Shown here one piece after another: positions 34,681-43,902 of a stretch of 64,000 bases of DNA; within the stretch, counting starts at the first letter, position 1, and each line of letters begins with the position of its first letter. The DNA lies in contig NZ_AFBG01000021.1 in assembly GCF_000204195.1 (NCBI RefSeq), positions 124,001 to 188,000 of the forward strand, written 5' to 3'. The notes beneath the pieces were generated by a model. It did not search any database. It was not told the origin of the DNA and worked only from the letters and a program-made list of their open reading frames with translations. This stretch comes from Acidovorax radicis N35 (GTDB lineage Bacteria; Pseudomonadota; Gammaproteobacteria; Burkholderiales; Burkholderiaceae_C). Made by a program: the position numbers and the translations under genes.

Positions 34681-36132
34681 TCAGCTGCCCGCCACCACAT
34701 CCCGCGCCGCAAAACGCACGCTGAAGCATGCGCCGGGCGGATGGTGGCCGGGGCGCGCGTCTTCGAGCGTGACCTCGGCGCCGTGCTTGCGCGCGATCTC
34801 CAGCACGATGGGCAGGCCCAGGCCGGAGCCGTCGGCCTCGCTGCCCAGCGCCCGGTAGAACGGCTGAAAGACCAGCTCGCGCTCGGCCTCGGGCACGCCG
34901 GGGCCGGAGTCTTCGACCTGCAGCAGCAGCACATGGCCAAAGGTGTCGGCCAGCACGCGGGCAGTGACTACGCCGGGTTTGTCGGGCGTGGAGGGCGTGT
35001 AGTTGATGGCGTTGTCCACCAGGTTGCGCACCAGTTCCTTGAGCAGCGTGGGGTTGCCGTCGATCAGCACACCGGGCGAGCCGGGCTCGGCACCGTCGTA
35101 GCCCAGGTCGATCTTTTTGTCGAGCGCGCGGGGCACCGAGTCGCGCACGACCTCGATGACCAGGCGGGCGAGGTCACACGGCTGGCGCGCAAAACCCACG
35201 CCGCTGCCCTCGGCCCGCGCCAGCGCCAGCAGCTGGTTGACGGTGTGCGTGGCGCGGATGCTGGAGCGGCCGATCTGCTGCAGCGAGCGTTTGAGTTCTT
35301 CGGTGCTGGTGCCTTCGCGCTGGGCCAGGTCGGCCTGCATGCGCAGGCCCGCCAGCGGTGTCTTGAGCTGGTGGGCGGCGTCGGCCAGAAAGCGCTTTTG
35401 CGTGGCCAGCGAATCGTTCAGGCGCGTGAGCAGGTCGTTGACGGACGACACCAGCGGCGCCACTTCCAGCGGCACCGTGCGGTCGTCCAAGGGCGAGAGG
35501 TCGTCGGGGTTGCGCGCGCGGATGCGCTGCTCGAGCTGGTTGAGCGGCTGGATGCCCCGCGCCAGCGCCAGCCACACCAGCAGCACCGCCAGCGGCAGGA
35601 TGACGAACTGCGGCAGCATCACGCCCTTGATGATTTCGGTGGCCAGCACGCTGCGCTTTTCGCGCGTCTCGGCCACCTGCACCAGGGCCACGGGCGTGTC
35701 GGGCAACGGCAGCCGCACCCAGATGTAGGCCACCCGGATGTCGATGCCACGCATCTCACCGTCGCGCAGGCGCACCTCGCCGGACATGGGCACCTCGTCG
35801 GCCGGCGGCTCGGGCAGCTCGCGTTCGCCCGAGAGGAACTCGCCGCCCGGGCCCACCACCTGGTAGTAGACGATGTCGGACTCATCGGCCCGCAGGATCT
35901 CGCTGGCGGGCTGGGGCAGGTTGAACTGCACCTTGCCGCCTGCCACGCTCACCAGCTGGGCCAGGGCGTGGGCGTTGTATTCGAGCGCGCGGTCGAACGG
36001 CTTGTTGGCCAGGCCCTGGGCCACGAGCCAGGTCAGCGCCAGGCTGACGGGCCACAGCAGCAGCAGCGGCGTGAGCATCCAGTCGAGGATTTCGCCAAAC
36101 AGGGAGCGCTGCTCTCGCTGGAAGATTTTCAA
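34681..36132 (-). CDS. tctE: Sensor histidine kinase, TctE-like
   Basis: A 483-aa membrane histidine kinase. It has a TM helix (about 20-38), a periplasmic sensor (about 40-165), a second TM (about 175-195), HAMP-like linker, then the H-box DAAHQLKTPLAGLR (around 250-263) and the ATPase region with N-box NLVDNAINYTPS and G-boxes DSGPGVP and GSGLGLPI. The pattern matches TctE of tricarboxylate TctDE systems. It begins at TTG 36132, as no ATG fits the conserved start KIFQREQRSLFGEIL. A Shine-Dalgarno AAAGG lies 9 bases before it. Partner regulator gene is just upstream. Confidence 0.85.
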   Translation of the reverse strand: MKIFQREQRSLFGEILDWMLTPLLLLWPVSLALTWLVAQGLANKPFDRALEYNAHALAQLVSVAGGKVQFNLPQPASEILRADESDIVYYQVVGPGGEFLSGERELPEPPADEVPMSGEVRLRDGEMRGIDIRVAYIWVRLPLPDTPVALVQVAETREKRSVLATEIIKGVMLPQFVILPLAVLLVWLALARGIQPLNQLEQRIRARNPDDLSPLDDRTVPLEVAPLVSSVNDLLTRLNDSLATQKRFLADAAHQLKTPLAGLRMQADLAQREGTSTEELKRSLQQIGRSSIRATHTVNQLLALARAEGSGVGFARQPCDLARLVIEVVRDSVPRALDKKIDLGYDGAEPGSPGVLIDGNPTLLKELVRNLVDNAINYTPSTPDKPGVVTARVLADTFGHVLLLQVEDSGPGVPEAERELVFQPFYRALGSEADGSGLGLPIVLEIARKHGAEVTLEDARPGHHPPGACFSVRFAARDVVAGS

Positions 36133-36143
36133 GGTTTTAAGCC

Positions 36144-36192
36144 TTTTTGGCCTCTAGCGCTTATCCAGTAAGCGTTAGTAGCTAACATTTTT
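36144..36192 (+). repeat. Interspersed ~48 bp repeat, copy
   Basis: TTTTTGGCCTCTAGCGCTTATCC, then AGTAAGCGTTAGTAGCTAACATT. It lies in the gap between tctD-like and tctE-like genes; its edge includes the AAAAAGG that precedes the TTG start of tctE on the other strand. Confidence 0.85.
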
Positions 36193-36335
36193 ATATCATC
36201 GGTCCACATGGTGCACTGGCTCGCAGCGGACAAAACTGGCGCCGCTCCAAGCCAGTGCACCCGTGGAACTGGCTCCGCCAGCCCACCGGGTGCGTCCCCC
36301 TTGGGGGAAGGCGCGAAGCGACTCAGGGGGGCCTC

Positions 36336-37010
36336 CTAGCTCGCAATCTTTTCAAGGCAGTAGCCCAGGCCGCGCACCGTGGCGATGCGGATGGGCCCGC
36401 CCTCGATCTTCTTGCGCAGGCGGTGGATGTAGACCTCGATGGCGTTGTTGCTGACCTCTTCGCCCCACTCGCACAGGCGCTCCACCAGCTGTTCCTTGCT
36501 CACCAGGCGGCCGGCGCGCTGCAGCAGCACTTCGAGCAAACCCAGCTCGCGCGCCGACAGCTCGATCATCTTGCCGTCGATGGTGGCCACGCGGCCGGCC
36601 TGGTCGTACACCAGCGGACCGTGTTTGATGGCGCTGCTGGTGCCGCCCATGCCCCGGCGCGTGAGGGCCCGCACGCGCGCCTCCAGCTCTTGCAGCGAAA
36701 AAGGCTTGGCCATGTAGTCGTCGGCCCCGAAGTCCAGGCCCTTCACACGTTCTTCCACGCTGTCGGCGGCAGTGAGGATGAGCACGGGCAGCGCCGAGCC
36801 CCGGCCACGCAGCTTTTTCAGCACCTCCAGCCCGTGCATCTTGGGCAGGCCCAGATCCAGGATGAGCAGGTCGAACTCGTTGTTGGTCATGAGGGCCGCA
36901 TCGGCCTCGGTGCCGCTGGCCACGTGGTCCACCACGGCGCCCGAGGCGCGCAGGGTGCGCAGCAGTCCATCGGCCAGCACCTGGTCGTCTTCGGCAATGA
37001 GGATGCGCAT
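36336..37010 (-). CDS. tctD: Response regulator, TctD/OmpR family
   Basis: A 224-aa two-component response regulator. Receiver domain 1-115: acidic pocket ILIAEDDQ, phospho-acceptor D in LLILDLGLPKM (about D51), conserved T/K in LTAADS and KPFSLQE. The C-terminal winged helix (about 125-222) is OmpR-like, with VYIHRLRKKIEGGPIRIATVRGLGY. Its partner is the kinase gene at 34681-36132, about 200 bp away across the repeat. It is divergent from another response regulator. Confidence 0.9.
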   Translation of the reverse strand: MRILIAEDDQVLADGLLRTLRASGAVVDHVASGTEADAALMTNNEFDLLILDLGLPKMHGLEVLKKLRGRGSALPVLILTAADSVEERVKGLDFGADDYMAKPFSLQELEARVRALTRRGMGGTSSAIKHGPLVYDQAGRVATIDGKMIELSARELGLLEVLLQRAGRLVSKEQLVERLCEWGEEVSNNAIEVYIHRLRKKIEGGPIRIATVRGLGYCLEKIAS

Positions 37011-37139
37011 GCGGGTGTCTCCTTGGGCGGTACGCCCCAGGGGGGCGGGCCTGTTGTCTGGCTATGCGACGATTTTAGGCGCGTGCTACCCGGTCTGGTC
37101 TTTGGTTTCGCGCAAGCTGGGGCAGAGACAATCGCCGCC

Positions 37140-37796
37140 ATGCACATCCTGCTCATCGAAGACGATCTGGACCTGGGACAAGCGCTGCTGCAGGCCCTGC
37201 AGCTGGACGGGTTCACCGTGCAATGGCTGCGCAGCGCGGCCGCCACGCCGCCCGTGCCCGACGCCAATGAGGTCGCCGCCGTGCTGCTGGACCTGACCCT
37301 GCCCGACGGCCAGGGCATGGCACTGCTGCGCCGTTGGCGGCGCGCGGGCATTGCGGTGCCCGTGATCGTCATCACCGCCCGCACGGCGCTGCAGGACCGG
37401 CTGGACGGCCTGGACGGCGGCGCGGACGACTATGTCCTCAAGCCCTTTCACGTGCCCGAGCTGCTGTCGCGCCTGCATGCGGTGCTGCGGCGCAGCGCCC
37501 GCCAGGCCTGCGAGGAATGGACGCTGGGCACACTGCGGATTGCGCCCCGGCGGCATGAGGCCTGGCAGGGCGACGCCCCGCTGGCCCTGTCGCCGCGTGA
37601 GTTCCGCCTGTTGGTAGAGCTGGCCCGCGAGCCCGGAACCGTGGTCGCCAAGAACGTGCTTGCCCAGCGGCTCGAACCGCTGGGCGACGCGCTGGACGCC
37701 GCCACGCTGGAGGTGCATGTCTCCAACCTGCGCAAGAAGATCGGTGCCCAACGTGTGGTCACGGTGCGCGGCGTGGGCTACCGGCTGCAGCCATGA
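37140..37796 (+). CDS. Response regulator, OmpR family (QseB-like)
   Basis: A 218-aa response regulator with receiver (1-120; LLIEDDLDLG, phospho-site D in LLDLTLPDG, KPFHVPEL) and OmpR-type winged helix (about 130-215; VHVSNLRKKIGAQRVVTVRGVGYRLQP). It belongs with the kinase gene that overlaps its stop codon by ATGA. It is divergent from the TctD-like regulator. The start ATG 37140 is supported by the family's MHILLIEDD beginning. Confidence 0.9.
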   Translation: MHILLIEDDLDLGQALLQALQLDGFTVQWLRSAAATPPVPDANEVAAVLLDLTLPDGQGMALLRRWRRAGIAVPVIVITARTALQDRLDGLDGGADDYVLKPFHVPELLSRLHAVLRRSARQACEEWTLGTLRIAPRRHEAWQGDAPLALSPREFRLLVELAREPGTVVAKNVLAQRLEPLGDALDAATLEVHVSNLRKKIGAQRVVTVRGVGYRLQP

Positions 37797-39208
37797 GGTG
37801 GCTTGCCCGGGCACACGGCGCTGGGAACGGCTGGTGGGGCCCCAGCCTCATGCGGCGCACCCTGCTGGCGCTGCTTGCAGCCATGGGGCTGGTGTGGCTG
37901 GTCCTGCTGGCGCAGATGGCCTACACCCACTACGAAACCATGGGCACCAACCCGGGCGTGCGCCAGCTGGCGCAGGGGCTGGCGCGGCCACTGGCCTCCA
38001 TGCCCGACCCGGTGGAAGCCCGCGCGCTGGTGCATGGCATGGCGCAAACATTCAACGCCATGCGCCTGGATGTGGAGCTGCTGCAGGGTGAAAAGGTCCT
38101 GCTGCAGTTGCAGGACACACGCGGGCAGCTGTTTCACAGCAGCGCCGCCGACCTTCCCGCCGTGGCCCTGGCCGGCCCGTCCGGCCACGCCAAGGTGGTG
38201 ATTGCGGGGCGCCCGCACTGGGCCGCGTGGGAAACCTCGGGCGCGTGGCGCGTGCTGGTGGCCGAGCCCCTGTTGTCCGACGCGCGGCTGCTCAGCTTCA
38301 TGGGCGAGGACCTCGCGGCTTCGGTGCTGCTGGCGCTGCCCCTGGTGGGCCTGCCGCTGTGGCTGGCCGTGCGCACGGGCCTGCGCCCCCTGGCGCGGCT
38401 GGGCGCCCAGATCGCGGCGCGCTCTGCCCACGACCTGCGCCCCCTGCAGGACCTGCCGCCCGAACGCGAACTGCGCGGGCTGGCCCAGGCATTCGACCAT
38501 TTGCTCACCCGCCTGCGCGCCCATCTGGCGCGCGAGAAGGCGCTGGTGCACGACGCGGCCCACGAGCTGCGCACGCCCATGGCGGTCATCGCCACCCAGG
38601 CCCACGTACTCCTCCAGGCCCCTGAAGGCCCAGCGCGGGCGCGGGCGTCCGAGGCGCTGATGCACGCGGTTGAGCGCGCGGCCCACCTGAGCGAGCAATT
38701 GCTCACGCTGGCCGCGCTGGAGGAAGCCCCGCCCCCCAGCGCCGAACGGCAGGACCTGATGGCCTTGTTGCAGGACTGCCTGGCGCAGCGCATGCGCTGG
38801 GCGGACGAGATGGGCGTGGAGCTGTCGCTCGAAGGGCCTGACGCCTGGGTGCTGGCCTTTGACCGCCAGCTGCTGTGGTCGGCGCTGGGCAATGTGCTGG
38901 ACAACGCCCTCAAGCATGGCTGCGGACCGGGCGCCGGGCACGAGGTGCAGCTGCGCGTGGGCCAGGAGGGAGGCGAGGTGGTGGTCTGGATTGCCGATGA
39001 CGGCCCAGGCATCGAGGCCGGCGAGCAGACACGGGTCTTCGAGCGGTTCTGGCGTTCGCCACGCGCGCGCAGCAGCGGCTCCGGCCTGGGGCTCACCATC
39101 GCGCAGCAGGCCATGGGACACCTGGGCGGGCGGGTCACTGTCGGCGTGGGCCTGCAGGGCCGGGGCGTGGGCTTCACGCTGCGCTGGCCAGCTGAGACCT
39201 TTGGGTAG
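37793..39208 (+). CDS. Sensor histidine kinase (QseC-like)
   Basis: A 471-aa membrane kinase with TM1 (about 22-42), a periplasmic sensor (about 45-165), TM2 (about 178-198), HAMP, H-box DAAHELRTPMAVI (around 258-270), N-box LGNVLDNALKHG and G-boxes DDGPGIE and GSGLGLTIAQ. Translation is coupled to the regulator by a 4-base ATGA overlap. Stimulus unknown. It forms an independent module running away from the TctDE-like pair. Confidence 0.9.
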   Translation: MRWLARAHGAGNGWWGPSLMRRTLLALLAAMGLVWLVLLAQMAYTHYETMGTNPGVRQLAQGLARPLASMPDPVEARALVHGMAQTFNAMRLDVELLQGEKVLLQLQDTRGQLFHSSAADLPAVALAGPSGHAKVVIAGRPHWAAWETSGAWRVLVAEPLLSDARLLSFMGEDLAASVLLALPLVGLPLWLAVRTGLRPLARLGAQIAARSAHDLRPLQDLPPERELRGLAQAFDHLLTRLRAHLAREKALVHDAAHELRTPMAVIATQAHVLLQAPEGPARARASEALMHAVERAAHLSEQLLTLAALEEAPPPSAERQDLMALLQDCLAQRMRWADEMGVELSLEGPDAWVLAFDRQLLWSALGNVLDNALKHGCGPGAGHEVQLRVGQEGGEVVVWIADDGPGIEAGEQTRVFERFWRSPRARSSGSGLGLTIAQQAMGHLGGRVTVGVGLQGRGVGFTLRWPAETFG

Positions 39209-39258
39209 GCCCAAGGTTCGCGTTCCAACAATCGGGCATCTTTTCTTTGCGAGATGCC

Positions 39259-40449
39259 ATGAACTACCTGAATTTCCTTGCGGCGCGCGGCGCCATCCTC
39301 TCCCGTCGCCGCTGGCTCGCCGCAGCTGGCCTGGGCACCCTGATGACCGCCTGTGGCGGCGGTAGCGACGATGGCGCTGACCCCTTGCTGGAGCGCCTGC
39401 AGTCCCAGGCCGGCAAGCTGGTGTCCCAGGGCGTCGTGGGTGCGGCCACGGGCTGGACGGATTCCACGCGCGCCCGTGTGGCGGTGGCCGGGCTGCGCCG
39501 GTTGGGCGGCACCGCCGCGCTGGAGCGCGGCGACCTGATGGCAATTGGCTCCAACACCAAGGCCATGACGGCGTGTGTGGCCGCCAGCGTGGTGGACCAG
39601 GGCCTGCTGCGCTGGGACAGCACGCTGGCGCAGACGCTGCCCGGCCTGGCCCGCGAGGCCCTGCCCGCCTATCAGGGCGTCACGCTGCGGCAGCTGCTGG
39701 ACCACCGCACGGGCGTGATGGCATTCACCGCACCGGAAGATGTGGCCAAATTCCTCGGCGAAGTGGGGGCGGACGTGATCACCCGGCTGCAACAGCCTGC
39801 CGAGGTGGAGGAGTTCTTCCTGCAGTGGCTGTTGCGCCAGGCCCCTGTCCGGGGCACGGGGGCCGACCCGGATTTTGCGTACTCCAACGCTGGCTACGCG
39901 CTGGCGGCCCGCATGCTGCGCGCCGCCACGGGCCAGGACTGGGAAGACCTGCTGCGCCAGCGTGTGGCCCAGCCGCTGGGCATCTCCCTGTTCGTTGGCG
40001 AGCCTTTGCGAAAGGGCAGCGACCAGCCCGCAGGCCATGCCCTGGAAGGCGGGCAATTGCAGCCCCAAGGCCTGCCCGGGGCGCCCGAGCGGGTATGGCT
40101 GGAAATCCTGAGCCCTGCCGGCGCCGTGAGCCTAGCCGCGCGGGACGACGCCCTGTGGCTGCAATGGCACCTGCGCGCCCTGCGCGGCGATGCCACGCCC
40201 CTGCCCCGCAGCTACGTGCAGGGGCTGCAAGACCTGACACGCGCTCCCGCCAACCGCTATGCGCTGGGATGGATCTCGCACGCCATGCAAGGCGCAGGCT
40301 GGCTGTTGCACACGGGCGAAACCGGCGGGTTTCAGGCGTTGTCGCTCGTGGCCATGGACGGGTCGCGCGCCGCCTTTGCGCACGGCAACATCGCCACCGA
40401 GGACAGCATCGCGCTGCTGTACGAAAGCGTTTCGGCGCTGCTGGCCTGA
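39259..40449 (+). CDS. Serine hydrolase lipoprotein, class C beta-lactamase fold
   Basis: A 396-aa exported enzyme. A twin-arginine-like SRRRWL precedes a hydrophobic run and a lipobox ending in Cys32 (LMTACGGG). Catalytic motifs are SNTK (98-101), the YxN motif as YSN (around 208-210) and HTGETGG near the C terminus as the third motif. Family members include esterases and D-alanyl-aminopeptidases. Substrate unknown. ATG 39259 is preferred to TTG 39247. It lies 50 bp after a kinase gene but has no visible link with it. Confidence 0.85.
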   Translation: MNYLNFLAARGAILSRRRWLAAAGLGTLMTACGGGSDDGADPLLERLQSQAGKLVSQGVVGAATGWTDSTRARVAVAGLRRLGGTAALERGDLMAIGSNTKAMTACVAASVVDQGLLRWDSTLAQTLPGLAREALPAYQGVTLRQLLDHRTGVMAFTAPEDVAKFLGEVGADVITRLQQPAEVEEFFLQWLLRQAPVRGTGADPDFAYSNAGYALAARMLRAATGQDWEDLLRQRVAQPLGISLFVGEPLRKGSDQPAGHALEGGQLQPQGLPGAPERVWLEILSPAGAVSLAARDDALWLQWHLRALRGDATPLPRSYVQGLQDLTRAPANRYALGWISHAMQGAGWLLHTGETGGFQALSLVAMDGSRAAFAHGNIATEDSIALLYESVSALLA

Positions 40450-40478
40450 GAAGCGGTTCTGAAAGCGGTGCGCGCCCG

Positions 40479-41474
40479 TCAGCGCGGATCGTGCGCGAGC
40501 AGCCTGCGCACCAGCACCTGCAGATCTGCCTGCAGCCGCGCCATGCCCTCGGGCACCTGCGCCAGCGTGCGCTCGTCCATATAGAGCTTGCGGTTGATCT
40601 CAACCTGGATGCTGTGGCGGTGCTCTGCGGGGTTGCCGTAGCGGCGCACCAGCTCCACGCCTTTGTAGGGGTGGTTGTATTCCACGCTGTAGCCACAGCC
40701 GCGCAGATGCTCACAGATCAGAGCGGACAGCGCCGGGCTGGCCGTGGTGCCATCGCGGTCGCCCACCACGAAGTCGGCGTGCTCCAGGCCCGGAAAGTCG
40801 GTGGCAAACCGCCCCGCCACGGCGGGCATCGAGTGGCAGTTGAGGTGAATGCTGTAGCCGTGGCGCGCGTGGGCGGCATCGATGGCCTGGGCCACCGCCG
40901 CGTGGTACGGGCGCCAGCACTGGTCGATGCGCGCGCGCACCTCGGCCACGGTGAGCTGGCGGTTGTAGATGGGCTCGCCTTCGTCGGTGAACTTCCAGAT
41001 CAGGCCTTTGCCCAGGCGCACCTTGCTGAGCACCTGGGGGTCGGTGGAGATGGGGTCGGTCCACTCGCCATCGAGCAAGCTGGTGTCGAGCTCGGTGGTG
41101 TCGCGGTTGGCATCCAGATAGATGCGCGGGAAATGGGCCTCGACCCAGGCGGCACCCAGCGCAGGGGCAAAGGCGTAGATTTTTTCGACATGGGTGTCTT
41201 CGGCACGGCGCAGCGTGGGCAGGTCGCAGGCCGAGCCGAAGTCGGCGGGGTACTGCGTGCCGCTGTGGGGCGAGTCGAGCACCAGCGGGGTGTTGCCGGG
41301 CATGACCGTCACCCTGCGGGAAGCGGGGGGGTGGGTGGCCTGTCCGGGTGACCCGGTGGCGCCCGGCTGGGCGTGCTGGAAGCGGTGGTGGATCAGTTTC
41401 AAGGCTGAATGCATAGGCAGAGTGTGCGCAAAGTGGGGCGGCTGGCCTGGCCGTCCAGACCGGGTGAAGACCAT
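40479..41474 (-). CDS. hutG: N-formylglutamate amidohydrolase
   Basis: Hydrolyses N-formylglutamate (or a related N-formyl amino acid) to formate and glutamate. The family domain starts near MPGNTPLVLDSPHSGTQYP, with the HSG zinc-site motif, LDANRDTTELDTSLL and LNCHSMP further on and ends at VEINRKLYMDE. The longest start, ATG 41474, has AGGGA 8 bases upstream and gives 331 aa; ATG 41414 and the ATG just before PGNTPL are alternatives, and the family core alone is about 270 aa. The gene follows a Bug substrate-binding protein by 64 bp on the same strand. No other hut gene is present, so the name is by domain only. Confidence 0.8.
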   Translation of the reverse strand: MVFTRSGRPGQPPHFAHTLPMHSALKLIHHRFQHAQPGATGSPGQATHPPASRRVTVMPGNTPLVLDSPHSGTQYPADFGSACDLPTLRRAEDTHVEKIYAFAPALGAAWVEAHFPRIYLDANRDTTELDTSLLDGEWTDPISTDPQVLSKVRLGKGLIWKFTDEGEPIYNRQLTVAEVRARIDQCWRPYHAAVAQAIDAAHARHGYSIHLNCHSMPAVAGRFATDFPGLEHADFVVGDRDGTTASPALSALICEHLRGCGYSVEYNHPYKGVELVRRYGNPAEHRHSIQVEINRKLYMDERTLAQVPEGMARLQADLQVLVRRLLAHDPR

Positions 41475-41537
41475 GGTTATATCCCTGCAAGGGTCTTCCC
41501 CGACTATGGCCGCCGGGCCCGCAGGCCCGGTGTGGGT

Positions 41538-42503
41538 TCAATCCAGCGCCACCTTGGCGTAGGTGGCAATACCCTTCATTTTGTCGATCTCATGGGCAAT
41601 CTGTGCGGTGAATTCCTTGGAGGTCGTGCCCGAGGGATACAGCCCCTGCCCCGCCAGGCGCTCGCGCACGGCAGGCTCCTTGAGGGCCTGTGCCACGGCC
41701 TGCTGGATGCGGTCTATCGCCGCCGGGGGCGTCCCTGCCGGGGCCACCAGACCGAACCAGGAGGGCTCGTTGGCCTGTTTGTAGCCCAGCGCGGCATAGG
41801 TGGGCACATCGGGCAGCACATCCAACCGTACTGGCCAGGAAACGGCCAACGCCTTGAGTTTTCCAGCCTTGATGTAGGGCAGCGAGGAGGCCACCTGGTC
41901 AAAGTACACCCCCACCTGACCAGCCAGCACATCGTTGATGGCCGGGCCTGCACCCCGGTAGGGGATATGAACCATGGCGGTGCCTGCGCTGCGCTTGAAC
42001 AGCTCGCCCCACATGTGGCCGATGGTGCCGTTGCCCGGGGTGGCGTAGGACACCTTGCCGGGGTTGGCCTTGAGGTGCCTCACCAGATCCGCAAGGTCCT
42101 TGACGGGCAGGACGGCCGGGTTGACCACCACCACGCCGGGCGCCTTCACGATCTCGGTCACGCCCACAAAGTCCTTGGTGGGGTCATAGGGCAGCTTGCT
42201 GTAGACGGCGGGGTTCACACCATGGGTGGACAGCGTGGCCACCCCCAACGTCAAACCGTCCGCAGGGGCCCGGGCCACTTCGGCCATGCCGATGGAGCCA
42301 CCCGCGCCGCCACGGTTTTCCAGCACCACGGGCTGCTTGAGGATGCGGGCCAGCGGCTCCTGCAGGCTGCGGGCCGTGATGTCGGTCGCGCCGCCTGGGG
42401 GGAAGGGCACGATGATGCGCAGAGGCTTGCCCTCTTGCGCCAGTGACATTCCAGGAACGAAAGATACAGAGGCCAGCGCAGAGAGCATGTGACGGCGTTG
42501 CAT
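41538..42503 (-). CDS. Bug/TctC family periplasmic binding protein
   Basis: A 321-aa periplasmic solute receptor of the Bug family of tripartite tricarboxylate transporters. A signal peptide (about 1-22, cleavage after SLA-QE) precedes VPFPPGGATDITAR, the usual pyrrolidone/carboxylate-binding start. Other parts include GSIGMAEVARAPADG and SYATPGNGTIGHM. Ligand unknown; the downstream hutG-like gene suggests an N-formyl or dicarboxylic amino acid. No membrane subunits are present, as is common for Bug genes. AGGAG precedes the ATG. It is divergent from LysR. Confidence 0.9.
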   Translation of the reverse strand: MQRRHMLSALASVSFVPGMSLAQEGKPLRIIVPFPPGGATDITARSLQEPLARILKQPVVLENRGGAGGSIGMAEVARAPADGLTLGVATLSTHGVNPAVYSKLPYDPTKDFVGVTEIVKAPGVVVVNPAVLPVKDLADLVRHLKANPGKVSYATPGNGTIGHMWGELFKRSAGTAMVHIPYRGAGPAINDVLAGQVGVYFDQVASSLPYIKAGKLKALAVSWPVRLDVLPDVPTYAALGYKQANEPSWFGLVAPAGTPPAAIDRIQQAVAQALKEPAVRERLAGQGLYPSGTTSKEFTAQIAHEIDKMKGIATYAKVALD

Positions 42504-42611
42504 GGGTTTTTCTCCTATGGGGTGCTTTAAGGTTAAGTGAGGCACAGACAATTTCCAAGCAACGGATACGCCTGATAACATTCCAAAAAGGAATGATCCA
42601 ACCCTGCAACC

Positions 42612-43589
42612 ATGTCCTCTCTTCGTCGGCTTTCGCCCCCTTTGCACCTGTTGCGCGCGTTTTCCATGGTCACGCGGTTTGGCAGCGTCTCCCGCGCGGC
42701 CGAGGCCTTGCACCTGACGCAAAGCGCAGTGAGCAAACAGGTCAAGGAGCTGGAGGGGTGGGTGGGCGTGGCGCTGTTTGAGCGCAGCCGCAAGCGCCTG
42801 GCGCTGACACCGGCGGGCGAACGCTACGAAAAGGCCGTGCGCGCGGTACTGGCGCAGCTGGAGGCGGCGACCCTGGAGCTGATCACCAGCGACGACGGTG
42901 GTGGCGCACTGCACCTGTCCAGCCTGCCCACGTTTGCAGCCAAGTGGCTGATCCCGCGCCTGCCGCAGTTCCAGCAGCAGCACCCGCAGGTCACATTGCA
43001 CTTTGTGCCCTACGTGCACAGCTACGACTTCGAGCGGCCCGAGCTGGACTGCTCCATCCTGTTCGGCGAAGGCCACTGGCCCGGCGCGCACGCGCACTAC
43101 ATCACCGGCAACGAGGTGGCGTTGATCGCCCCGCGCACCCGCGTGGCCGACTGGGCCGTCCACACGCCGGGCGACGTGGCGCACCACACGCTGATGCGCC
43201 ACGTGACAGTGCCCGAGGCCTGGCTGCGCTGGAGCGAGACACACGGGGTGCCCGGCCTTATCGATCCCCTGGCGGGCCCGCAATTCGACCAGTTCCAGAC
43301 CATGATCCGCGCGGTCATGGCTGGAATGGGCCTGGCACTGGTGCCGCGCTGCCTGGTGCAGGACGAGATCACCGCCGGGCTGGTGCGCGAGCCCCTGGCC
43401 GACGCGCCGCTGCGCGGTGGCTACCGGAGCGACATGGGCTACTGGTTTTGTTATCCCGAAGGCCGCACCCAACTGCATGCGTTGCAGTGTTTTCAACAAT
43501 GGCTGTTGGCCTGCGCTTCGCCCGCCGGCGAAACACCACAACCCCTGCCCGCATCGGACATGGGAGCGAATACGTTCGCCACCGTCTGA
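42612..43589 (+). CDS. LysR family transcriptional regulator (GcvA-like)
   Basis: A 325-aa LysR regulator. The HTH is MVTRFGSVSRAAEALHLTQSAVSKQVKELEG in outline; the C-terminal periplasmic-binding-like effector domain is about 95-305. The phrase PPLHLLRAF at the start marks the GcvA-like branch. It is divergent from the Bug-hutG genes across 108 bp and most likely controls them. Confidence 0.9.
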   Translation: MSSLRRLSPPLHLLRAFSMVTRFGSVSRAAEALHLTQSAVSKQVKELEGWVGVALFERSRKRLALTPAGERYEKAVRAVLAQLEAATLELITSDDGGGALHLSSLPTFAAKWLIPRLPQFQQQHPQVTLHFVPYVHSYDFERPELDCSILFGEGHWPGAHAHYITGNEVALIAPRTRVADWAVHTPGDVAHHTLMRHVTVPEAWLRWSETHGVPGLIDPLAGPQFDQFQTMIRAVMAGMGLALVPRCLVQDEITAGLVREPLADAPLRGGYRSDMGYWFCYPEGRTQLHALQCFQQWLLACASPAGETPQPLPASDMGANTFATV

Positions 43590-43621
43590 CTTCGGCTCAA
43601 AAACCCCCTCGTCAATGTTTG

Positions 43622-43658
43622 TTGACGGTCGACCATTCGTCAACTACAGTTGACGAAT
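43622..43658 (+). promoter_or_regulatory. Promoter with palindromic operator; leaderless start likely
   Basis: A sigma-70-like TTGACG (43622-43627), a 17-base spacer and TACAGT (43645-43650). A perfect inverted repeat ATTCGTCAAC/GTTGACGAAT (43635-43644 and 43649-43658, spacer TACA) covers the -10 region and the first two bases of the ATG at 43657. Transcription would therefore start at or within a few bases of the ATG. Bound repressor would block the promoter; the encoded HTH protein is the obvious candidate. Confidence 0.7.
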
Positions 43659-43887
43659 GCAGCCCCCAACCGCACTCCCCCCGCCCGACAACCCCGAGGC
43701 CGCGCTGGCTGCCGTAGTCGCCCTGCGCCTGATGGCCGACCGGCTGGAAACCGCTGCCGTGGCCGCGGCGCTGGAGCAGGGCTGGTCGTGGACGCAGATC
43801 GCCCAGGCCCTGGGCGTGAGCAAGCAGGCAGCGCACAAGCGCCTGTCACCCCACATGCCCCAGGCCCCACAGACGTTCCGTTCTTGA
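43657..43887 (+). CDS. Small HTH protein, likely autoregulator
   Basis: A 76-aa protein whose C-terminal half is a helix-turn-helix (SWTQIAQALGVSKQAAHKRL). The N-terminal part is a proline/alanine-rich lead and one helix (VALRLMADRLETAAVAAALEQG). Such small HTH proteins often occur with a Clp-N-domain protein. It starts on the operator (43635-43658) and so is probably autoregulated. There is no Shine-Dalgarno sequence, which fits a leaderless message. The next gene begins 15 bp later. Confidence 0.7.
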   Translation: MQPPTALPPPDNPEAALAAVVALRLMADRLETAAVAAALEQGWSWTQIAQALGVSKQAAHKRLSPHMPQAPQTFRS

Positions 43888-43902
43888 GAAGGAGTTCTCG
43901 CC

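Noticed and set aside
41538..43643. A 701-codon minus frame covering Bug and beyond
   Set aside because: Only the part from 42503 is Bug-like and has a signal peptide and ribosome site; the rest is antisense to LysR.
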